Shown: positions 15,869 through 24,452 of the stretch, one piece after another
Layout: the number at the start of each line of letters is the position of its first letter
Numbering within the stretch: the stretch's first letter is position 1
Source of the DNA: JAURDE01 sp965365285
GTDB taxonomy: Bacteria > Bdellovibrionota > Bacteriovoracia > Bacteriovoracales > Bacteriovoracaceae
DNA length: 34,703 nucleotides
Reading direction: 5' to 3'
Assembly: GCA_965365285.1 (NCBI GenBank)
Contig: CBDUBC010000020.1
Coordinates: forward strand, 1 to 34,703
The notes under the pieces: generated by a model
The model's database searches: none
What the model saw: only the letters and a program-made list of their open reading frames with translations
Told to the model about the DNA's origin: nothing
Translations under genes and position numbers: made by a program

Positions 15869-17857
15869 ATGAAAAGTTTATTAGTTTTTATTGCTATTAT
15901 TTATTCCTTTAATGCTTTTTCCTCGGGGTGGGATAAATTAAAAAAGAATGTTCTTTTTAATAGTGTGATGTATCTTAATCAACCAGAAACCTGGTTTCCT
16001 GCTAGCCTAAAAAACAGTCAAAAATATATAACAACCTCCCTTTTGAACGCTAGCGCTTTGAATGTGTTTGGTGATTTACCACTTCTGCCCGTGTCCGTCG
16101 CACCCTCTTTTGGCGTTGATATAGGTCTGAGTACAGTTAAATGTATAAACCTTGAGAACGCTGACCTATCCAAAGCGAATAGAAGCTTAATCTTAATAGA
16201 TAATTATGAAAAACCAGGTAATTATTTAAAGATTAAGTCTGATAAGTATGAATTATCATTAGGTATTTCTTTGCAAGCGGAAGCTTCGATGGCACCTCTA
16301 TGGATTTCCGCTGGTGTGCAGGGGAATAAATCCGAAAGGGCCTTAACGGCCAGGTTTGTCTCTGAATGTCGGCCACGCTCGCCAAAGGGCGATGATAAGA
16401 GAAGCTTTTTGAGTAAAATTGGCATAAAACTTACTCAAGCAAAAAACGCTGTAGTAAATAAAGTAAAGTTTTTTAAGGTTCCCGATTCAAAAAGATTACT
16501 CAATGAATTTAAAGCTGGTGAGAGACTTGTTTTCCAAAAGACAGGAGGAGTTAGGACGTATATAAGTGCTGGTATATCGATTGTTACTGTATCGAGTTCC
16601 GTTTTAGTGAAAGGAAGCTTCATAATAGAAATTCAGGTTATGAGTGATAGGTTAGTTAGAGTGGAAGTGAAACCAGTTAAAGGAAAACATTTTAAACTTG
16701 AGACAGGAGCAGTCTTTGTAAATGCCAAGTATGAAAAAATAAGAGATGCTTTTAAAAGCTATGACTTCGAATTTGACTTTAGGTCTAAGGAAGCTCGCGA
16801 ACTTTATGATAAATTAATTCTAGGAAACATCAATGTGGTGCTTGACGCATTAAAAAAAGAAACGAAGATTTCCTCTGTTAGAAAGTTCGCTGAGGGAGAG
16901 GGTGTCACAATATCAAAAATTTTAGGTAAAAGTGTCGCGATTCCTGTCATTTATACTAGCGGATCTAAAAGCACAGAATCAAATTCTCATCAAACAACTA
17001 TGATTTTGAAAGACAATTTGTTAATTGATAAATACATTGGAATTTTTTCAAATATTTCTGAAAAGAAAAGCCCTTTTATTGGTCTCGCAAATAAAGTAAG
17101 AAGATCTCACGGAGTTGGGAATTTTGATAAAGAGAGTCTTTTTCTTGGTCAGGTAAATCGGATTTATAACCCCAAAATGAAGATGGAAACTTTTCGGTTT
17201 TTGTACGGAGCTAACTTGAGATATAAAATCGAGGGAAAGAAATTTAATCATGCTTTTTTTAATGAAAATATAAAACAGCAATTTGGACGCTGGTTAGGAA
17301 GCTCTAGATATGTAGAAGATCTTGAATGGTTTTTAGAAGACAAAAAGAGTCTGACTAGATATATTTCTATCGATGCCGAGATTCGAATAAGTAATCATGG
17401 ACTTCTAGGTTTAATGACTCTAGTAGGAAGAACGAATTTTGAAAATCTTGAAAAAGAGCTCTATAAAAGAGTTGAAAATTACTTCAAAAAATATAAGAGA
17501 GAGGACCCATTTGATTTTTGTATGGCCAACATATTGGTCATTAATTCTGATGGGGGCGGTTTATGTATGAAAAGGATTCAAGAATGGAGTGCTGAGGGGC
17601 TAAAATTAGCTTTCCTATCACTTAAGGAGATGAGCGATGCCTTTACCGGAGATAAATTAGAGATTTTTAATGAGGCTTTATCTCATTTTGGACATGGCAT
17701 TCTTTATAACGGATTTGTTTTAAATACATTTTTAAGTAAGTTAAATCCGAGGCATTTTAAAGGTGATATTGTTTATCAAGGGGAAGAGTTTAAGCAAGTA
17801 AATATTCCATTTGAGGAAAAGTATAAGACGCTTTCAGCAAGTCCGGATTTTTTCTAA
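15869..17857 (+). CDS. Secreted protein of unrecognised family, paralogue 1
   Basis: 662 residues from ATG 15869 (a TTG three codons earlier is possible). Signal peptide about 1-18 (MKSLLVFIAIIYSFNAFS), no other membrane segment and no C-terminal barrel signal, so probably periplasmic or released. I do not recognise the family. It is clearly homologous along its length to the protein at 18660-20636, with shared blocks CIN(L/I)ENADL, YDFEFDF-x-SKEAR, SHGVGN, FLGQVNR, YGANLRYKI and SIDAEI-x-IS. Cysteines pair up at matching places (about 95 with 166; two near 557-572), suggesting disulphides. A lysine-rich helical segment lies near 175-205. No hydrolase motif is evident. Two gene lengths upstream of nothing related; followed by the JAMM gene. 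Confidence 0.8.
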   Translation: MKSLLVFIAIIYSFNAFSSGWDKLKKNVLFNSVMYLNQPETWFPASLKNSQKYITTSLLNASALNVFGDLPLLPVSVAPSFGVDIGLSTVKCINLENADLSKANRSLILIDNYEKPGNYLKIKSDKYELSLGISLQAEASMAPLWISAGVQGNKSERALTARFVSECRPRSPKGDDKRSFLSKIGIKLTQAKNAVVNKVKFFKVPDSKRLLNEFKAGERLVFQKTGGVRTYISAGISIVTVSSSVLVKGSFIIEIQVMSDRLVRVEVKPVKGKHFKLETGAVFVNAKYEKIRDAFKSYDFEFDFRSKEARELYDKLILGNINVVLDALKKETKISSVRKFAEGEGVTISKILGKSVAIPVIYTSGSKSTESNSHQTTMILKDNLLIDKYIGIFSNISEKKSPFIGLANKVRRSHGVGNFDKESLFLGQVNRIYNPKMKMETFRFLYGANLRYKIEGKKFNHAFFNENIKQQFGRWLGSSRYVEDLEWFLEDKKSLTRYISIDAEIRISNHGLLGLMTLVGRTNFENLEKELYKRVENYFKKYKREDPFDFCMANILVINSDGGGLCMKRIQEWSAEGLKLAFLSLKEMSDAFTGDKLEIFNEALSHFGHGILYNGFVLNTFLSKLNPRHFKGDIVYQGEEFKQVNIPFEEKYKTLSASPDFF

Positions 17858-18005
17858 AATTCGGCTTCTCACTAAAACATTTATTGTTTCAAGAAATTAA
17901 ATAGATACCAATATTTTTGCAGACATTCGTTTGGTTTCAGGCAAAATTTTCCCTAAAGCTGCCATTCCATTCAAATTTTAATGATTATGAGCCGAAAACC
18001 TTGGG

Positions 18006-18656
18006 ATGATATTGTCATATTTTATCCCATTTCTTGTACCCAATTTAAATAATTTGAAATGGATTGGCCCCAAACCTCATAAATCCCTTTGGAAAATGTT
18101 TTGGTTAAAGAATAAAACTCATCTTACTAAAGGTGAATTTAAACATCTTAACTATGTAGATCTTCTCTATTTTGGTGGGACAAATTATTCTTTTAAAGAT
18201 GGTCAGCTTTACTACAGAAGAGATGTTCAACAATCTGTGACACAAAATAGTAAGGATGAAAATAGGTTACTAGAGCTTAGTATGGGGCCTTTTTTTCCTC
18301 ACGAAGTGTATCGAGTACAAGTCGAAACAAATATAGGTACCATCATTAAAAGTAAGGTTTTTCATAAGAACATGACGAAAGGTCCAGGGGCAATTGAGTT
18401 ACTCAAGGAAATTTTTCGACTTGAATCAGAAGTAAAAAGAATAAATTTACGAATAAAATCTATTCATATTATCCATACACATCCATCTTTGGAGATAGGT
18501 GTGAAAAAAGATGGTAAATGGCGTTTTTTTCTTAATGGTCTTAGTAAAGCAGATTTATTACTAGGAGAATTTCTTTCTAAAAGACTAAAAAAAGAAATTT
18601 TTATTAAGGCAATAACCCCTAATGGGGTAAACTATAGTTATACTTTTAGAAATTAA
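18006..18656 (+). CDS. JAMM/MPN (JAB)-like metalloprotease
   Basis: 216 residues. The C-terminal half carries HTHP (His157, His159, Pro160) and, after a 19-residue insert, Ser180-x2-Asp183 in GLSKADLLLGEF, ending with AITPNGVNYSYTF. This follows the JAMM zinc signature H-x-H-P...S-x2-D; Glu107 (VQVETN) is the best candidate for the upstream acid. The spacing between HTHP and S-x2-D is longer than the usual seven. JAMM enzymes cut isopeptide or peptide bonds, or in bacteria trim peptides and ubiquitin-like tails. No clear signal peptide; the N-terminus is mildly hydrophobic. Stop is three bases before the second paralogue's ATG, so the two are co-translated. A short ORF in another frame begins at 17987, leaving the N-terminus uncertain. 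Confidence 0.65.
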   Translation: MILSYFIPFLVPNLNNLKWIGPKPHKSLWKMFWLKNKTHLTKGEFKHLNYVDLLYFGGTNYSFKDGQLYYRRDVQQSVTQNSKDENRLLELSMGPFFPHEVYRVQVETNIGTIIKSKVFHKNMTKGPGAIELLKEIFRLESEVKRINLRIKSIHIIHTHPSLEIGVKKDGKWRFFLNGLSKADLLLGEFLSKRLKKEIFIKAITPNGVNYSYTFRN

Positions 18657-18659
18657 GTT

Positions 18660-20636
18660 ATGAAAATTTTTACTACTCTTGCTGTTCTATTTTTTAGTAT
18701 TTCCGTCTTTGGTGCGAATTGGGATAAACTCCGAAATTCCGTTTTGTTAGAAAGTGTGATGCACTCAAATCAAAAGAATATATGGTTTCCATCAGATCTT
18801 GATGGAAGTGATCGGTATGTTGTTTCGTCGCTTATAGGTTCGACTTCAATGTCTTCCTGGTTAGATAATTTGCCTCTTCTGCCTTTGACAGTTGCACCTT
18901 CGGTTGGATTAGACATAGGACTAGGTGAGACAAGATGTATAAATATTGAAAATGCTGATTTGAGAAAGGCCAATAAGAAAATTGTCGTCTTGGACAATTA
19001 TGAACAAAAGGGAAAATATCTAAAATTAGAGTCCAACCAGTTTGAAATATCGCTTGGTGCGGGAATAAAAGCCGAAGCAGGACCTTTATGGGTCCTTGCT
19101 GGTGTTCAATTAAATACAGCTGCTAAATTCTTACTTACGACTTATGTGGAAGAGTGCAACCCTAAACCATCTAATGAGGATGATAAAACAGGATTTCTTA
19201 AAAAACTCGGTAAAAAAATAAAAAAATTAAAAAACTATGTTAGCAAAAAGGTTAAGCAATTTAAAATCCCCGATGCTGAGGAATTATTAAAAGTCTATGA
19301 CCCTGGGGAAAGCTTATCTTTTGAGCGGATGGGGGGAGTGCGCCTTTTTATCAGTGCAGGAATTAAAATTGTTAACGTCGCAACCTCTGCTACCATCAAA
19401 GGAAATTATCTCGTAGACATTAGAGTAAAGGAAAATAAAAAGGTTCAAGTATCGGTTGATCCTGTTAAAGGGACGTCATTTAAGGTTGAGGCAGGAACTC
19501 TCTTTTTTAATATAGGTTATGAAAAAGCAATAGATATATTTAAGCATTATGACTTTGAATTTGACTTTAATTCAAAAGAGGCCAGAAACCAATTTAATAA
19601 GTTAGTAAGTGGTAGAATTGATTCTGTATTGGAAGCTATTGATAAAGAAAAAGTAGCAGGAATTCGAAAGGTTAAAAGTGGTGAAGGAAAGACCTACTCG
19701 ACAGTTAAAAATACGACCTTTTCTATACCAATTCTATATTCCAGTGACGATAGAGTAACAGATTCAAAAACACATGAAACAACCATCCTTCTTGATGATG
19801 ATGTCCTACTCGATAAGTATATAGGTTACATGTCTTATACAGCAGGTAAAAAAAGTATTCTTGCGAGCCTTGCAAATAAGATTAAAAACTCTCATGGAGT
19901 TGGAAATTATAAAAAAGAAGCTATGTTTCTAGGACAAGTTAATAGAGTTTTCAATCCTAAATTAAAGCTTGAAACTTATCGCTTTTTCTATGGTGCTAAT
20001 CTTCGTTATAAAATTCAAGGGGAAAAATTTAATAAATCCTTTTTTGAGAAAGATGTTCGACAGATCTTTGGCCGCTTTTTAGGAAGTGAACATTTTATCG
20101 AGGATTTTAAATGGTTCAAAGAGGATAAAAAACTATCAAAGTATTTATCAATCGACGCTGAAATTCAAATAAGCAATAAAGGACTTCTTTCTTTGATGTC
20201 TTTTGTAGAAAGAACAACTCTTCAACAAGCTCAAGCGGCGTTAGATAAAGATTTAAAATCTTATTTCAGTGGAGAAAATCTTAAGAAGGATCCGTATAAT
20301 TATTGTACCGTTTATCTTGAGATTGCCACACTTGGGAGTGACTGCTCAGCCTTTTATAGAAAACATTTCCACGAGGGATTAAAATTAGCCTATCTCTCTC
20401 TAGAAGAGATGAGAAAAAATTTCTATGGAAAAAAACTTGATACCTTTAATGAGGCGCTCAAACAGTTTGGTAATGGGCTTTTATACGGCAGCTTTGTTAT
20501 GAATTATTTTATTAAACAAATGGATACAAAACACTATCACGGAGATATAGTCCTTCAAGGTGAGGAGTTTCGACAAATTAAGCTGGACTTCAATGAAAAG
20601 TTCAATGAATTAATGTCTAGTCCTAATAAGGACTAA
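18660..20636 (+). CDS. Secreted protein of unrecognised family, paralogue 2
   Basis: 658 residues, signal peptide about 1-19 (MKIFTTLAVLFFSISVFGA, then NWDKLR). It matches paralogue 1 end to end, close to one residue in two by eye, with the same conserved blocks (RCINIENADLRKAN, YDFEFDFNSKEAR, NSHGVGN, FLGQVNRVFNPK, YGANLRYKI, SIDAEIQIS) and the four cysteines kept at matching places. The middle (about 175-205) is again a lysine-rich helix, KKLGKKIKKLKNYV. Family and function unknown; conserved hydrophobic, glycine-containing strands over 225-300 suggest a beta-rich core. It begins three bases after the JAMM gene, so both are likely made together. Confidence 0.8.
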   Translation: MKIFTTLAVLFFSISVFGANWDKLRNSVLLESVMHSNQKNIWFPSDLDGSDRYVVSSLIGSTSMSSWLDNLPLLPLTVAPSVGLDIGLGETRCINIENADLRKANKKIVVLDNYEQKGKYLKLESNQFEISLGAGIKAEAGPLWVLAGVQLNTAAKFLLTTYVEECNPKPSNEDDKTGFLKKLGKKIKKLKNYVSKKVKQFKIPDAEELLKVYDPGESLSFERMGGVRLFISAGIKIVNVATSATIKGNYLVDIRVKENKKVQVSVDPVKGTSFKVEAGTLFFNIGYEKAIDIFKHYDFEFDFNSKEARNQFNKLVSGRIDSVLEAIDKEKVAGIRKVKSGEGKTYSTVKNTTFSIPILYSSDDRVTDSKTHETTILLDDDVLLDKYIGYMSYTAGKKSILASLANKIKNSHGVGNYKKEAMFLGQVNRVFNPKLKLETYRFFYGANLRYKIQGEKFNKSFFEKDVRQIFGRFLGSEHFIEDFKWFKEDKKLSKYLSIDAEIQISNKGLLSLMSFVERTTLQQAQAALDKDLKSYFSGENLKKDPYNYCTVYLEIATLGSDCSAFYRKHFHEGLKLAYLSLEEMRKNFYGKKLDTFNEALKQFGNGLLYGSFVMNYFIKQMDTKHYHGDIVLQGEEFRQIKLDFNEKFNELMSSPNKD

Positions 20637-20641
20637 AAATC

Positions 20642-20670
20642 TCGACCCATAAGACATCTTCGTCTAGAAT
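20642..20670 (+). promoter_or_regulatory. Candidate promoter of tesA, near-leaderless
   Basis: TCGACC (20642-20647), a 17-base spacer and TAGAAT (20665-20670). The predicted start of transcription (about 20677) is one or two bases before the tesA ATG at 20679, and no Shine-Dalgarno is present. Confidence 0.4.
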
Positions 20671-20678
20671 AAAAAGCT

Positions 20679-21260
20679 ATGAAGATTATTATTCTTTTAA
20701 TGCTACTAGTCATCCCTCCTGCTTTTTCCAAGACAATTCTATTCATTGGGGATTCTCTTACAGAAGGTTATCAAATTGATCCAAGCAAGGCCTATCCCTC
20801 TCTCATTCAGAATGAGCTTGGTGATGATTTTAAGATCATCAACGGTAGTGTAAGTGGTTCTACAACCTCGAGTGGCTTATCAAGGTTACGCTGGTTTTTA
20901 AAGGCAAATCCAGATATTTTAGTTCTCGCTTTAGGCGCCAATGATGGTCTTCGTGGTATTATTCTCGAAAAATCAAAAGAAAATCTAATTAAAATCATTA
21001 ATCTCGCCAAAGAAAAGAAAATGAAAATTATTTTGGCCGGAATGATGCTTCCTCCAAATTATGGTGAGGAATATACTAAAGATTTTAAAAAAATGTTTGA
21101 AGAGCTAGCAGAAGATCCAGATATATCTCTCATACCATTTTTGCTCGAAGGTGTGGCAGCTGAGAAAGAGCTTAATCTTGACGATGGAATTCATCCTAAT
21201 GAAAAAGGGCATGAAAAAATGAAACAGACCGTCCTCAAATATCTAAGGCCTCATTTATGA
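20679..21260 (+). CDS. tesA: TesA-like SGNH/GDSL esterase (arylesterase/thioesterase)
   Basis: 193 residues. Signal peptide about 1-17 (MKIIILLMLLVIPPAFS), so periplasmic like E. coli TesA. Block I is GDSLTEGY with nucleophile Ser26, block II contains Gly60, block III is GANDG with Asn88, and block V is DDGIHP with Asp169 and His172; all four SGNH residues are present. It hydrolyses acyl thioesters or lysophospholipid/aryl esters. Its TGA overlaps the next gene's ATG (ATGA), forming tesA-ybbA-ybbP; the same three genes are neighbours in E. coli, where tesA is divergent. Confidence 0.92.
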   Translation: MKIIILLMLLVIPPAFSKTILFIGDSLTEGYQIDPSKAYPSLIQNELGDDFKIINGSVSGSTTSSGLSRLRWFLKANPDILVLALGANDGLRGIILEKSKENLIKIINLAKEKKMKIILAGMMLPPNYGEEYTKDFKKMFEELAEDPDISLIPFLLEGVAAEKELNLDDGIHPNEKGHEKMKQTVLKYLRPHL

Positions 21261-21922
21261 TTCTTGAAGTAAAAAATATAAAAAAAGATTATCACCAGGC
21301 CCAAAAAGTTATTTCTGTATTAAAGGATGTTTGCTTTTCTCTTAAAGAGAGTAAGAGTCTGGCCATTCTTGGAAAAAGTGGAAGTGGAAAATCTACCTTA
21401 CTGTCTATTCTCAGTGGTTTGGTGGTACCTGATCAAGGAGAAATACTTTTTAAAGGAAAGGCCATTAATCAATTAAGTGAAGAGGAACTCACTAGTCTTA
21501 GGGCCAGTGAAATTGGGATTATTTTTCAACAATATCATCTCCTCTCTCATCTCACAGCACTAGAGAATGTAACTCTTAGCCTTGAGATTAATAATATGGC
21601 ACGGCCAAAAGAGAAGGCATTGGAGGTGCTAGAAAAAGTCGGCTTAAAAGATCGCTACAATCATTTTCCTTACCAACTCAGTGGAGGAGAACAACAGCGA
21701 GTAGCTATTGCCCGAGCACTGGTGGTGAACCCATCTGTCATACTTGCTGATGAGCCAAGTGGAAGTCTAGATATAGAGACTGGTCAAAGTGTTATGGATA
21801 TCCTTTTCGATGTCACCCGCGAAAAGGGGATGATTCTTGTCACTCACAATATAGATTTAGCAAAGAAATGTGATGATATTCTCTATTTAAATAAAGGTAG
21901 CTTGGACCAATATGCTCTTTAA
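21257..21922 (+). CDS. ybbA: ABC transporter ATPase, YbbA (LolD/MacB-type)
   Basis: 221 residues. Walker A GKSGSGKST (39-47), Q-loop FQQYHLL (90-96), signature LSGGEQQR (141-148), Walker B VILADEPSGSLD (161-172) and switch His in VTHN. The ADEPSG(S/N)LD phrase marks the LolD/MacB/FtsE group that works with FtsX-fold permeases. It overlaps tesA by 4 bases and the permease gene by 11. With YbbP it forms a mechanotransmission-type ABC complex in the inner membrane; the role of YbbAP is poorly known, proposed to move or extract lipid-like molecules for the adjacent esterase. Confidence 0.93.
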   Translation: MILEVKNIKKDYHQAQKVISVLKDVCFSLKESKSLAILGKSGSGKSTLLSILSGLVVPDQGEILFKGKAINQLSEEELTSLRASEIGIIFQQYHLLSHLTALENVTLSLEINNMARPKEKALEVLEKVGLKDRYNHFPYQLSGGEQQRVAIARALVVNPSVILADEPSGSLDIETGQSVMDILFDVTREKGMILVTHNIDLAKKCDDILYLNKGSLDQYAL

Positions 21923-24452
21923 ATACGCCTGGCTTGAAATTAAGAATCAAAAGAAGTTTGTTTTTCTTTTCGTCTTTAATATTGTTATAGGTCTTTTAGG
22001 ACCTATTTTTGTTGAAAACTTTAAAGGGGTTTTTTCTTCTCTAATTGAATCCAAATCAAAACTTCTTCTAGGCGGGGACCTTTCTGTTAGTTCTCGATTA
22101 GATATTGATCCTGAAATAATTGCAGGCTTAAAAAAAGATCTAAATAGTAGTGATGTGATTGAAAAAACATCTATATTTACGATGGTCAAAGGAGAGGGCC
22201 CCCCTCGACTTGTAAATATACAAACCTTATCCCCTCAATTTCCTTTTTATGGAAATATTGAGTTGGAAGATGGCAGGCAATGGCCATTTAAAGACCAAGA
22301 GTTTAATAAAGGTGGTTCTGTATTTGTTTATCCCGAACTTAGGCTTCAGCTAGGTGTTGAGATTGGTGATTTTCTTCAAATAGGTAAAGTTAAATTAAAA
22401 GTCGCTGGTTTTATTAAAAATGATGCAGGTCAAATTTTTCAAAGCACCGCCATGGCACCTAAGGCGTACATATCTAGCGTTGCTATGAAAGAGAGTGATC
22501 TTATTCAAAAAGGAAGTACGAAAAGAGTTAAATATATTTTTAGATCAAAACTTCCTGAAGAAAAGATTAAAGAAATTAAAGATCAGTGGAAAAAAAAAAT
22601 TACGACATCAGGTATTCGTTTAAGAACCGCCTCAGAATCCGGCGATAATATTGGTAGAGTGGTCAATTATCTCAATGATTTTTTAGGGCTAGTTTCTCTG
22701 GTTGCCATTTTTCTTTCATCTCTTGGACTTTTTTATCTCTACAGCAACTTTTTGAGCTCCAAACAAAAAGATATGGATATTCTTCATTGCATCGGTCTAA
22801 AAGGAAGACAGATTTTTAAGCTCTATTATTTTCATATCTTTATTCTTGGTGCAATTGGGATTGTTCTCTCCTCACTAATTGCCCTTTCTCTGTTTCCTAT
22901 CCTTGGAAAACAGCTGGAGAGTGTTTTTACTTTTTCTCCAAGCTCCTGGCTTAATTTTCAAGGGGTGGGACTTGCCCTTCTTATTGGTTTTATAGGGACA
23001 CCACTTCTTGTTTTTCCTCTTCTTTATCCTTTAATAAATTACCGACCTGATGGACTATTCCAATCTGATAGCGGTAAGGAGAATAAATTTCAAATCAAAC
23101 GGGTTTGGACCTTTCTTCCCTTTTTTGTTTTTTGTTATCTTTTAAGCCTTTATTTTTCAAATTCAATTCTTATTGGCACAGGCTTTTTTCTCATTTTCTT
23201 TTTGATTTCCGGAATTCTTTATCCTCTTTTTTACTACCTTGTAGGTAAAGCTGAGGTCTTGGAACCTAAAACTCTATATATTTCTCTTGGTCTAAAGTAT
23301 TTTTCACGTTTTAAAAAAATGAGCTCTCTCATTCTTGTTTCCCTTCTCATGGGCTCTTTACTGGTCATGCTCATTCCACAATTGGAACACGGTCTTCAAG
23401 GGGAGTTAAGTACTAAAGATAAGAAAGATTTACCCAGCCTTTTTTTGTTTGATATTCAACCTGAACAAGTTGATGAGGTTAAAGAATTCTTAGCTGAGAA
23501 TAAAACTTCCATGCTTTCTCTCTCTCCTATGATTCGAGGGCGCATCAAAAAAGTTAATAATAAAGAATTTCAAAAAGAAGACGAGCAAAATAATTTTATG
23601 GAGTCTAGAGAGGATGAGAGGGCAAGGCGCTTTCGTAGTCGTGGTATTAATGTTAGTTACAGAGACGGACTAGGAAGAGGCGAAAAAATAATCGCCGGAA
23701 AAGATTTTTCTGGAGATTATAAAGAGGGCATTCCTGAAGTTTCTTTAGAAAAAAGGTATGCTAAAAGAATGGGCCTCAAGATAGGAGATGAAATTGAGTT
23801 TGAGTTCTTTTCCATGCCAGTTCAAGGTAAGGTCATTTCTTTAAGAGCCGTTCAGTGGACAACCTTTTTACCTAATTTTTTTATTCAGTTTCAACCAGGT
23901 GTATTAGAGGACGCTCCTAAAATCTTTCTCGGAGCTGTTCCTTCTCTCGAAGACGGTGAACGAATCGAACTACAGGAAAAGCTATTTAACAAATTTCCAA
24001 ATATCTCTGTTATTGATATCTCCCAGCTTGTGGAAAAAATAACAGGATTTTTAGGACAAATGGGGCTTGCGCTTAAGGCCATGGCCATGATGACCTTCTT
24101 AGCAGGGATTATGGTTTTATTTTCCATAACTCAGCATCAGCTTAAAAAACGTCAAAAGGATATTCTTCACCTTAAAATATTAGGAATTCCTTCCCGTACT
24201 TTGCAAAAAATGATCTTTTTAGAATTCTCTTTACTTGGATTTATTGGAAGCTCTATCGGTGCCGTTCTTTGCCTGATTGCAAGTTTTATTGTTTCCAATA
24301 CCCTATTTGACGGTATTTGGGAGCTTGATTGGTTGAGAATAGCTGGTCCAGTAATTCTTATAACAGCACTATGCCTATTTTTATCTTATACTGCGAGTCG
24401 TTCGGTTCTAAAACAAAGGCCCGAAGCAATACTCGGCGATGGTATCTCTTAA
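21912..24452 (+). CDS. ybbP: FtsX-family ABC permease, YbbP-like
   Basis: 846 residues with YbbP layout: one N-terminal helix (about 12-32), a large periplasmic domain (about 35-245), three helices with FtsX core (about 255-375), a central pair (about 395-445), another helix near 468-488, a second periplasmic domain (about 495-715), and three C-terminal helices ending in a short tail. Both halves repeat the same helix-periplasm-three-helix plan. FtsX-repeat phrases KQKDMDILHCIGLKGRQI and KRQKDILHLKILGIP start the coupling helices that contact the ATPase. Its final 45 bases overlap the convergent gene at 24408. Confidence 0.92.
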   Translation: MLFKYAWLEIKNQKKFVFLFVFNIVIGLLGPIFVENFKGVFSSLIESKSKLLLGGDLSVSSRLDIDPEIIAGLKKDLNSSDVIEKTSIFTMVKGEGPPRLVNIQTLSPQFPFYGNIELEDGRQWPFKDQEFNKGGSVFVYPELRLQLGVEIGDFLQIGKVKLKVAGFIKNDAGQIFQSTAMAPKAYISSVAMKESDLIQKGSTKRVKYIFRSKLPEEKIKEIKDQWKKKITTSGIRLRTASESGDNIGRVVNYLNDFLGLVSLVAIFLSSLGLFYLYSNFLSSKQKDMDILHCIGLKGRQIFKLYYFHIFILGAIGIVLSSLIALSLFPILGKQLESVFTFSPSSWLNFQGVGLALLIGFIGTPLLVFPLLYPLINYRPDGLFQSDSGKENKFQIKRVWTFLPFFVFCYLLSLYFSNSILIGTGFFLIFFLISGILYPLFYYLVGKAEVLEPKTLYISLGLKYFSRFKKMSSLILVSLLMGSLLVMLIPQLEHGLQGELSTKDKKDLPSLFLFDIQPEQVDEVKEFLAENKTSMLSLSPMIRGRIKKVNNKEFQKEDEQNNFMESREDERARRFRSRGINVSYRDGLGRGEKIIAGKDFSGDYKEGIPEVSLEKRYAKRMGLKIGDEIEFEFFSMPVQGKVISLRAVQWTTFLPNFFIQFQPGVLEDAPKIFLGAVPSLEDGERIELQEKLFNKFPNISVIDISQLVEKITGFLGQMGLALKAMAMMTFLAGIMVLFSITQHQLKKRQKDILHLKILGIPSRTLQKMIFLEFSLLGFIGSSIGAVLCLIASFIVSNTLFDGIWELDWLRIAGPVILITALCLFLSYTASRSVLKQRPEAILGDGIS

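Noticed and set aside
17860..17996. TTCGGCT and AGCCGAA at the two ends of the gap before the JAMM gene
   Set aside because: A 7-base inverted repeat over 137 bases is expected by chance and no transposase or target duplication is seen.
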